NCBI GenBank assembly: GCA_029932895.1
Contig: JAOZPF010000009.1
Span: 1 to 9,625 of the forward strand
Source of the DNA: Anaerolineae bacterium
GTDB lineage: Bacteria; Chloroflexota; Anaerolineae; B4-G1; DUEL01
Reading direction: 5' to 3'
Length of the DNA: 9,625 bases
Position 1 is the stretch's first letter. Each line of letters opens with the position of its first letter. Under the pieces are notes generated by a model. That model was not told the DNA's origin. It searched no databases and saw nothing but the letters and a program-made list of their open reading frames with translations. Positions 1 through 6,700 of this stretch are shown piece by piece. The translations under genes were made by a program, and so were the position numbers.

Positions 1-420
1 GTGGACCCCACCGATATACTGGTAAAGGGGCAACTGGAGGGCGTGGGCGGCGGCGTGGGCCACTGCTAACGAGACACCCAGGATACAGTTCGCCCCCAGC
101 TTTTCCTTGTTCGGCGTGCCGTCCAACTCTAGCAGGTAAGCGTCGATAGCCGCCTGCTCCGTGGCGTCCCAGCCGAACAACTCGTCCGCGACGATCTCGT
201 TCACATTGTCCACCGCCCCCCTGACCCCCTTGCCGCCGTATCGCTCGGGGTCCCCGTCACGCAGCTCCAGTGCTTCGTGAACGCCTGTGGACGCCCCGGA
301 GGGGACACCTGCCCGCCCCCAGGAGCCATCAGCCAGGATCACCTCCACCTCAACCGTGGGATTGCCGCGCGAATCCAAAATTTCGCGCGCTAGAACTGTC
401 TCGATCGCTGTATCCATCAT
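1..420 (-). CDS. eno: Enolase, N-terminal 140 residues (3' end cut by the window edge)
   Basis: Enolase (2-phosphoglycerate hydro-lyase) makes phosphoenolpyruvate in glycolysis and works in the cytoplasm as an Mg-dependent homo-oligomer. The minus-strand frame runs open from 420 to base 1. It shows the family's N-terminal signatures: REILDSRGNPTVEVEV at residues 12-27; the mobile catalytic loop PSGASTG at 40-46 with the conserved serine, followed by HEALELRDGD; YGGKGV at 61-66; LDGTPNKEKLGAN at 99-111; and ILGVSLA at 113-119. Only the N-terminal domain is visible; the barrel with the catalytic lysine and metal ligands lies outside. Two ATG codons are adjacent (420 and 417), and spacing from the ribosome binding site favours the second. 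The gene starts 11 bases after the stop of the phosphotransacetylase-like gene, which suggests one transcript. A cysteine stands where many enolases have alanine (GANCILG); nothing else is odd. The identification is firm. Confidence 0.97.
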   Translation of the reverse strand, partial: MMDTAIETVLAREILDSRGNPTVEVEVILADGSWGRAGVPSGASTGVHEALELRDGDPERYGGKGVRGAVDNVNEIVADELFGWDATEQAAIDAYLLELDGTPNKEKLGANCILGVSLAVAHAAAHALQLPLYQYIGGVH

Positions 421-423
421 TCC

Positions 424-430
424 CCTCCTT
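424..430 (-). promoter_or_regulatory. Ribosome binding site of eno, helps decide between two start codons
   Basis: On the minus strand AAGGAGG (followed by GGA) precedes two consecutive ATG codons. The distance is 3 bases to the ATG at 420 and 6 bases to the ATG at 417. The latter is nearer to the usual 5-9 bases, so the second ATG is the more probable start, which would shorten enolase by one residue. Confidence 0.6.
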
Positions 431-431
431 G

Positions 432-1511
432 TCATTTAACAAGCCCCAGACCCTGGTACAAGCGCTGGAAGTCAAAGTGTTCCGCTACCATAGCCTCGAA
501 TCGCTCCAGTTTCTCGTGCTGGCCCAGCCGGGTCTTGCCAAAAACCCGTTCGATCGACTCGACCGTCTCCATCGTATTCTGACGTACCAGGAGCACTGGC
601 ACGCCGATCTCCTCGGCCCGGCGCAGTACCTCCGGCTGCGGGCGCAGGTGACCGGTGAGGATCATACAAGCGGTCGCCGTCTCCAGAGCCGCCAACTGGA
701 TGTCAGCCCGGTCCCCTCCGGTGATAATCGCCTTGCTGCCCGAGATGCGTCGCATGCGGGGCAGCGCCTGCTCCACGCCCATCGCGCCGACGACCAGATG
801 CTCGACCAGCATATCCCGCTTTTCCGGCAGGGCCAGGAACTCGGCATCGAGGACCTGGGCCAGCTCCCCTACGCTGATCGCTTGCAGGTCCTTCCGCTGG
901 GGAAGGATGCCGAGCATGGAGATCTCACGATCCTCCAGGCAGGAGCGGCAAACCGCAGTCACGAACTCGCCCGCTTGCTCCGGCACGGCGTTGATGAGGA
1001 CGCCCAGGAGTCGGTCGCCCAGGCGGAGCTTGGCTACCACGCAGTCGTCCACCAGGTCCATCTCGTTGCGGAAGCGGACGATAGCCAGCGCCGGCACGTC
1101 GAGGGCGTCGGCGACGTCGGCAGGTCCAAGGCCAAGGCTGACCCCCTCCCGCAGGGAGGCACCGCCCTCCATGAGGAGGATGTCCTTGCCCTGGGCGACC
1201 CGCTGGTAAGCTGCCCTGATCTCGGCGAGCAGGTCGCGTGACGAGCAGCCGCAGAGCGCGTCCCGCAACAGCGATGGGGTGAGCGTGACCCCCACCAGGT
1301 CCGCGGGCGGTTCCTTCAACTCTAGCGTCCGTCGCAAAAAGTCGGCATCCTCATCCACCATTCGCCCTGGGAGCGGCTCCCACGACTGGGCCGAGAGCGG
1401 CTTAAAGTAGCCGACATGGTATCCATCCTGCCGCAACCGTCGCCCCAGCGCCAGGCAGAGAGCCGTCTTGCCGCTGAAGGTTTGCAACGAAGTTACGTAT
1501 AATGCCTTCAT
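432..1511 (-). CDS. Stand-alone phosphotransacetylase N-terminal-like protein (BioD-like P-loop domain + DRTGG domain)
   Basis: This 359-residue cytoplasmic protein resembles the non-catalytic N-terminal part of long phosphotransacetylases, but the phosphotransacetylase catalytic domain is absent. The first ~200 residues look like a dethiobiotin-synthetase-type P-loop fold: a hydrophobic strand, then a Walker-A-like loop TFSGKT (11-16) in which the leading Gly is replaced by Ser (S8), a VGYFKPL strand (33-39), and ILLMEGG (111-117). Residues ~205-320 match a DRTGG domain, with the signature ITGGDRADIQLAALE at 263-277. In enterobacterial Pta this N-terminal region mediates allosteric response to pyruvate, PEP and NADH; that is known for Pta, while the ligand here is unknown. 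The gene lies between an ADP-forming acyl-CoA synthetase and enolase on one strand, so a sensory or regulatory role in acetate/ATP metabolism is inferred. The start at 1511 has GGAGGG just upstream. It could instead have retained an ATP-dependent ligase-like activity. Confidence 0.88.
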   Translation of the reverse strand: MKALYVTSLQTFSGKTALCLALGRRLRQDGYHVGYFKPLSAQSWEPLPGRMVDEDADFLRRTLELKEPPADLVGVTLTPSLLRDALCGCSSRDLLAEIRAAYQRVAQGKDILLMEGGASLREGVSLGLGPADVADALDVPALAIVRFRNEMDLVDDCVVAKLRLGDRLLGVLINAVPEQAGEFVTAVCRSCLEDREISMLGILPQRKDLQAISVGELAQVLDAEFLALPEKRDMLVEHLVVGAMGVEQALPRMRRISGSKAIITGGDRADIQLAALETATACMILTGHLRPQPEVLRRAEEIGVPVLLVRQNTMETVESIERVFGKTRLGQHEKLERFEAMVAEHFDFQRLYQGLGLVK

Positions 1512-1524
1512 GATCCCTCCAGGT

Positions 1525-1594
1525 CAATTGACAATTGACAATTAACAATTGACAATTAACAATTGACAATTAACAATTAACAATTAACAATTAA
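1525..1594. repeat. Tandem array of ten AT-rich heptamers (CAATTRA) in the acd / Pta-like intergenic gap
   Basis: Ten uninterrupted 7-base units fill most of the 87-base gap. Read on the plus strand the units are CAATTGA (numbers 1, 2, 4, 6) and CAATTAA (3, 5, 7, 8, 9, 10), with a broken CAA after the last. The only variation is one G/A position per unit. GC content of the array is exactly 14/70 (20 percent), against clearly GC-rich flanks. The CAATTG units are perfect 6-base palindromes. The alternating G/A pattern in the middle suggests that 14-base blocks were duplicated as well as single heptamers. The array sits on the 5' side of the phosphotransacetylase-like gene's ribosome binding site, directly after the acd stop codon. 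It resembles the short tandemly repeated repetitive (STRR) heptamers described in cyanobacteria in design, though I cannot say it is the same family. Confidence 0.97.
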
Positions 1595-1598
1595 CAAC

Positions 1599-3689
1599 CT
1601 ACTGCAACACCAGCCTCATATCCAGCGCCACTGCTCCGCGTCCCTCATCGAAAACCATCAGCGGGTTGATGTCGAGCTCGACAATCTCGGGAAAATCGGT
1701 GACCAGTTGACTCACCCGAACGAGGGCATCAACCATCGCCTCGTGGTCGGCTGGCGGCTCGCCGCGTACTCCCTCCAGGAGCGGGTAAGAGCGAATCTCG
1801 CGGATCATCTCCGCTCCGTCCTCTCGACTAAAGGGAGCCACACGAAAGACCACGTCCTTCAACGTCTCCACATAAATACCGCCGAGGCCAAAGGCGACCA
1901 GGGGGCCGAACTGGGGGTCGCGGCTCATGCCGATCAGCACCTCGCGCCCGCCGGGGACCATCTTTTGCACCAGGCAGCCCCAGATGCGAGCTCCCGGCAC
2001 GTAGCGGTTGGCGCGGTAGACGATCAGGTCGAAAGCATCCCGCACGTCATCGGGGGAGCGCAGGTTGAGCTTGACGCCGCCCACGTCGGTTTTGTGGAGG
2101 ATCTCGGGCGAGGCGACCTTGAGGACGACGGGGTAGCCCATCTCTTCGGCAGCGGCGACTGCCTCTTCGGAGGTGGCTGCTAGCCTGGAGGCTGGCACTG
2201 GAAAGCCGTATGCCTCCAGTATCGCCCTGGCCTCGGCGTCGCCGATGCTCACGCGCCCCTCGCTACGGGCCTTGTCCAACACCGCCCGCACTGCCCCCTC
2301 GTCCACCGCAAAGCGTGTGGGATGGTGCAAGGGGCGATCCCGCTCCTCACGGTAGGCGACCATTGCCGCAAAGGCCGCCGCCGCTCGCTCTGGGAAGGAG
2401 TAATTGGGCACGTCGTACTTGTGCAGGATAGCGACCCCCGCCCCGATGCGAGCCTCGCCCATAAAGCAGCCCAGTATCGGCTTGGCAGACGCCTGGGCAA
2501 TGCGCCCGACCACGTGGGCTGTCTCCTCGATCTGCGTCATCGCCTGCGGCGTGACGATGACGATGCAGCCATCCACCCCCTGGTCATCCAACACCAACCG
2601 CAGCGCATGTTCGTACCGGTCGGATAGCGCGTCCCCCAGCACATCGACCGGATTGGCTGCGGAGGCTGCGCCCGGCAGGTCGGCCATCAACGATTCGATG
2701 GTCGCCGGGGCGAGGCGGGCCAGCCGCAGCCCAGCCCGTTCCAGAGCATCGGTCGCCAGAATGCCGGGACCGCCGGCGTTGGTCACGATGGCGATCCGGT
2801 CACCATCCAGCAACGGCTGGTAGGCAAAGGCCCTGGCATAATCAAAGAGATGCTGCATCGAAGCGGCCCAAGTGACCCCCGCCTGACGAAAAGCGGCCCG
2901 GTAGGCCGCCTCCGATCCGGCGAGGCTGCCGGTGTGGGAGGAGACCGCCCGCGAGCCGGCCCGCGTGATGCCGGATTTGACCGCCACCACCGGCTTTTTG
3001 CGCGTCACGCGGCGGGCGACCTGCATGAACTTGCGCCCGTCGGGCAAGCCTTCGACATAGACGAGGATCACGCGAACCCCAGCGTCATCCTCCCAGGCTT
3101 CCAGCAGGTCCACTTCGTTCACGTCCGCCTTGTTGCCGAGGCTGACAAAACGGGAGAAGCCAATACGGCCCGCCATCGCCATATCCAGTACCGCCGTCCC
3201 CAACGCGCCCGACTGGGACATGAAGGCAATCGGCCCACCGGGCGGCATACCGGCGGCGAAGGTGGCGTTGAGTGGGGTATCGGTGTCGATCACCCCCAGG
3301 CAATTGGGGCCGACGAGGCGGATATTGTAGCGATGGGCGATCTCGACCAGCTCCCCCTCCCGTTCCAGCCCCTCGCGTCCCGCCTCGCGGAAACCGGCGC
3401 TGATCACCACCGCCGCCGGGACCCCCTTGCGCCCACATTCCTCCAGCACGGCGGGCACAAAGCGATAGGGAATGACAATCACCGCCAGGTCCACCGGATC
3501 GGGGATGTCGAGGACGGAGGGAAAGGCGGGAAAACCGAGAACCTCGTCAGCTTTGGGGTTGACCGGATAGAGCGCGCCTCCGAATCCACCCTCTTTCAGA
3601 TTCGCCAGCACCGCGTACCCCAGCTTCTCAGGGTCGCGGGACGCGCCGATAATGGCAACGGTGGATGGTCGGAACAAGAACTCTAGCAT
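1599..3689 (-). CDS. acd: Acetate/acyl-CoA synthetase, ADP-forming, fused alpha-beta chain
   Basis: This 696-residue cytoplasmic enzyme reversibly converts acyl-CoA + ADP + Pi to acid + CoA + ATP, giving ATP by substrate-level phosphorylation at the end of fermentation. The domain order is typical of one-chain enzymes. A CoA-binding Rossmann domain comes first (VAIIGAS at 11-17; LVGPNCLGV at 125-133). Succinyl-CoA-synthetase-like domains follow, with MSQSGALG (157-164) and the SSHTGSLAG loop (250-258), whose His252 corresponds to the phosphorylated alpha-chain histidine. An ATP-grasp domain occupies ~480-696, with SPEILHKTDVGGV (527-539), whose His532 corresponds to the second phosphorylated (beta-chain) histidine, and a GLGG loop at 601-604; ELDINPL lies at 671-677. 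An in-frame TGA lies 9 bases upstream of the ATG, so 3689 is the earliest start; GAAGG precedes it at short spacing. It appears to be the first gene of an acd - Pta-like - eno unit. Preference for acetate over other acids cannot be read from the sequence. Confidence 0.95.
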   Translation of the reverse strand: MLEFLFRPSTVAIIGASRDPEKLGYAVLANLKEGGFGGALYPVNPKADEVLGFPAFPSVLDIPDPVDLAVIVIPYRFVPAVLEECGRKGVPAAVVISAGFREAGREGLEREGELVEIAHRYNIRLVGPNCLGVIDTDTPLNATFAAGMPPGGPIAFMSQSGALGTAVLDMAMAGRIGFSRFVSLGNKADVNEVDLLEAWEDDAGVRVILVYVEGLPDGRKFMQVARRVTRKKPVVAVKSGITRAGSRAVSSHTGSLAGSEAAYRAAFRQAGVTWAASMQHLFDYARAFAYQPLLDGDRIAIVTNAGGPGILATDALERAGLRLARLAPATIESLMADLPGAASAANPVDVLGDALSDRYEHALRLVLDDQGVDGCIVIVTPQAMTQIEETAHVVGRIAQASAKPILGCFMGEARIGAGVAILHKYDVPNYSFPERAAAAFAAMVAYREERDRPLHHPTRFAVDEGAVRAVLDKARSEGRVSIGDAEARAILEAYGFPVPASRLAATSEEAVAAAEEMGYPVVLKVASPEILHKTDVGGVKLNLRSPDDVRDAFDLIVYRANRYVPGARIWGCLVQKMVPGGREVLIGMSRDPQFGPLVAFGLGGIYVETLKDVVFRVAPFSREDGAEMIREIRSYPLLEGVRGEPPADHEAMVDALVRVSQLVTDFPEIVELDINPLMVFDEGRGAVALDMRLVLQ

Positions 3690-3709
3690 ACCCCTTCAGG
3701 TCCAAATTC

Positions 3710-3737
3710 AGTATACTATGGAACCGGGCATTGGCAA
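3710..3737 (-). promoter_or_regulatory. Predicted sigma-70-type promoter of the acd operon
   Basis: On the minus strand TTGCCA (3732-3737) and TATACT (3710-3715) are separated by 16 bases, close to a vegetative -35/-10 pair. Transcription would begin near 3703, leaving a leader of about 14 bases containing GAAGGGG before the ATG at 3689. The surrounding gap is the only substantial one between the membrane genes and the metabolic genes, so a promoter is expected here. It is a prediction from consensus similarity only. Confidence 0.42.
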
Positions 3738-3750
3738 GTCCGGTGCCCAT
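3718..3750. other. Imperfect inverted repeat flanking the acd promoter -35 (possible operator or terminator)
   Basis: The arms atggaaccgg (3718-3727) and ccggtgcccat (3740-3750) pair over about ten positions with one bulged base and one G-T pair, around a 12-base loop. The predicted -35 box lies in the loop and the -10 box just outside one arm. A second small GC stem, gggcg/cgccc (3764-3768 with 3775-3779), lies closer to the stop of the large membrane gene. Neither is followed by a T-run, so a standard intrinsic terminator is not supported. The repeat could be an operator for the acd promoter or a weak transcript end for the membrane genes. Confidence 0.35.
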
Positions 3751-3797
3751 CGCGCCCTAGGTGGGGCGGTTTGGCGCCCGGCGGTCTGTCGCTGCAA

Positions 3798-6700
3798 CTA
3801 CCTGATCACCTTGTAGATCTTGACCCCGTACTGGTCATAGACGATGCGCAGCAACCCCTCTCCAGCCATCTCGCTGAACTTGGCCAGCCCTCGCGGCTCA
3901 TAGTACAACCGCTCGTAGGGTCCCACATAGATGTAGCGCACGTTGTAGCGGTGGATGATCTCTAGCGCAAGCGATATCTCGGTAGTGTTGTAACAGTCCG
4001 CCACATCCATATAGCGGTGCTCCACCTCGCCAGCCCCGCCGCCGATGCGCTGCTGCACCTGGTGCCAGCGCCATCCCACCACCGCCGGCAGGCCGGTATA
4101 GATCGAGACGCGGTTGCCCCACAGATATTCCCGCTCGCCCAGCGCTTCCAGGACAACGGGAGAGCCTTCTATGTTGTCCTGCATCCAGGTGATGCCGTAA
4201 TAATCTGGGGCCAGGTCCAGCTCCCCTCGCACGTCATAGATGTGACCGTAGCGCATATACGCCATCCCGTCCAAGGTGGGGCCGGTGGTGTTGGTGATGC
4301 GATCCCTCACCTTGGCCGGAATCGCCATCAGCGGGAAAAGAGCCATAGCCGCCACCAGCACCCCCATCGTCAGCCACCACACCTGGCGCGCATCGATCGG
4401 CCAGCGGCGCAGCCGGTCGACCAACCAGGTCACCGCTACCGCCGCTCCGATCGCCAGGAGGACCCAGACCTGGTTGTAGAACTTGAAGACCGTGTTCATC
4501 CGACCAATATCCCCCTCCAGCACGACGACCTCGACGATGATGCTGAGGCTCAGTGCGAGGGATAGCAGGAGCCAGACGACGCGACGCTCCACTGGGAGGT
4601 CGGCGGCAATGACGAGTGCCGCTGCCAGCGTCAGAGCCGGCAGCGCGACACCGACTACCGGCACCGCCGCTACAGCCAATACTAGACTCAGGGACAGCAA
4701 CCCCACTGCCCCTGCCGCCAACCAGCGGCGCAGCCGGTCGTTTTTCTTGACCTCTTGGGCCACCTGTCGCCATGCCCGCCGCGCATCCAGCGCCAGCAGG
4801 GTAAAAAGGGGAAAGAGGAACTGTCCCACCAGGGCAAAGTAGATACTCAACGGCGTGCGCGGCCCATTCCAGATGTGCACGCTCGTGTAACCGGCGACAT
4901 AGTTATGAGTGTAGGGCAGGAACAGCAGTACCGTCAACGCTACCAGCACGCCCGCCCGCGCCAGGGCGGACACCGCAGCGCGCCACGACTTGATTCGCCT
5001 CGAGAGGCCGATTGCCATCCCAGCCAGCCCCAGAAGCAGATAGGTTGGATAGTCCCACCCATTCGTCGCCCACAGACTCCCGATGACCAACCCGCCGACG
5101 ATGATAGAGAGCGGCCTCTGCCCCCGTCTCCCGCGCGCCCAACTTACGACCAGGGCCAGGGCAAAGAGCGTGTACGGCAACGCCAGCATGTGGGCATGGG
5201 GATCGCCGTAGAGAAAGGTAAAGGCGGGGAACTCGGTGATCGGTCCCACCCCGGTGGCGTCGGCGGGGATCATCCGCGTCGAGTCCCAATAGGGGGTCTC
5301 TGGGCGGAAGGGAAGCGGCGCTCCCCGCAGCACCATTCCCAGACCCCGCAGCATCTGTACTAGTTCCGGCAGGCCAGGGATCGTGCTGTGAATCGTCGGC
5401 TCACCGGCGACGATGCGGAACGCTTTGCTGAGCAAGCGGGCCTCGCCCAGGTTGCCCAAGATGAGCACGAACAACAGCGCCAGGAACCCCGCCAAGTAGG
5501 GGCGATACCTCCGCCCTCCTCTCCCCACCAGGCTGGAGGCCACCGAGAACGCCGCCCCGCCCGTCAGGGCGTAAAAGAGGGCCAGGGTGAGGTTGTAAGC
5601 GACAGAGGGCATGATGCCAAGTAACTTGGATAGGGAGCCGATCAGGACAAAGCCAAAGTAGTAGTAATTGATGTATCCGCCGGCAAACCAGGGGTCATAG
5701 GGCGGGAACCACGAGGACTTGATCACCGCGTTCAAGTAGGCAAAGTCCATGGGCTTTTCGCCGCCGACGTACATATGCCAGAGGTCGGGGTTGAGCGACC
5801 GCACCACAGCCCACCCGGCATAGAGCAAGAGGAACAATCCCTCATAGACCAGCAGCGTCCGCCAGTGGGCACGCAAGAAACCGCGCAACGAGCGGCGCTG
5901 GAACCATGCCGCCAGCCCGCCACCCAGACCCAGCAGGAGGACCGCCAGCGCCAGCGTTGACCTGGTGTTGGGCAGAATGTGAAGACTGGCTGCCAACCAG
6001 GTGAGGTAGGCCACGACCAGCAGGCCAAAGGCGCGGGCCAACCCATACCCCCGATCTCGCAGGAGTGGGAACGCGGCAAAGAGGATGGGAAAGGCGAGCC
6101 AGCCCAGCAGGGAGGAGGCCAGATACCAGGCCACTGCCGCCGCCCAGGAGGACCAATTTAGAAGGCTGTCGCGGTTAAACATCTCCGACCAGGTCCCACC
6201 GGCCCGCTGCTCCGCCCAGGTCTCCTCATCGAACACGGGTTGCCGCGCTCCGCGGGCCTCTTGGCGAGGTGTCACCCAGACCACGTGGTCCAGCAGCGAT
6301 GGGGCAAGGACCGCCTCTGCCTGTGCCCGTGAGTAGGCGCTGGTCTTGCGAAATACTAACACGCGGGGGTGGTCGTAAACACTGAACGCTTCCTCGGCCG
6401 GGAGCAATGGGAGCGAGAGCGGGGCCGCCCGGTATTGGTAGGCGGCTTCGGGGACCGGGAAGGGCTCCTCGGTATCCGGGAACTGGAAAGGGCCGAGGGC
6501 GGGGTAAGAGGTGAAATCGGCCACCAGCTCGAATCCCAACTCGCCGTCAAAGAGCGCTTGGTAGTAGGCGATGGTGAGCGGATAGCGGGTCGGCAGGCGC
6601 GGGATCGAACCGTAGAGGCGGTTGCTGCCGATGACGATATAGTCCGCCTCGTCCAACCAGTTCAGCAGATTCGTCCGCTTCTCCCGATTGTCGTCAAAAT

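Noticed and set aside
270..1241. Plus-strand open frame (323 codons) opposite eno and the phosphotransacetylase-like gene
   Set aside because: It spans two real minus-strand genes and the gap between them, shows no family motif, and its composition is that of a shadow frame.
1525..1594. Several TTGACA-like -35 boxes on the plus strand within the heptamer array
   Set aside because: They are a by-product of the CAATTGA repeat. There is no paired -10 box, and the plus strand downstream has no real gene.
1525..1594. Heptamer array as a CRISPR, attachment site or replication-origin iteron set
   Set aside because: The units are directly adjacent without spacers, too short for CRISPR repeats, and no cas, integrase or replication initiator gene is nearby. 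A simple tandem repeat explains it better.
2850..3686. Plus-strand open frame (278 codons) opposite acd
   Set aside because: It is antisense to the conserved CoA-binding and phosphohistidine domains; the protein has no recognisable features and no credible start context.
3764..3779. Intrinsic terminator after the giant membrane gene
   Set aside because: There is only a 5-base-pair GC stem with no following T-run on the transcribed side; kept only as a possible minor structure in the hairpin entry.
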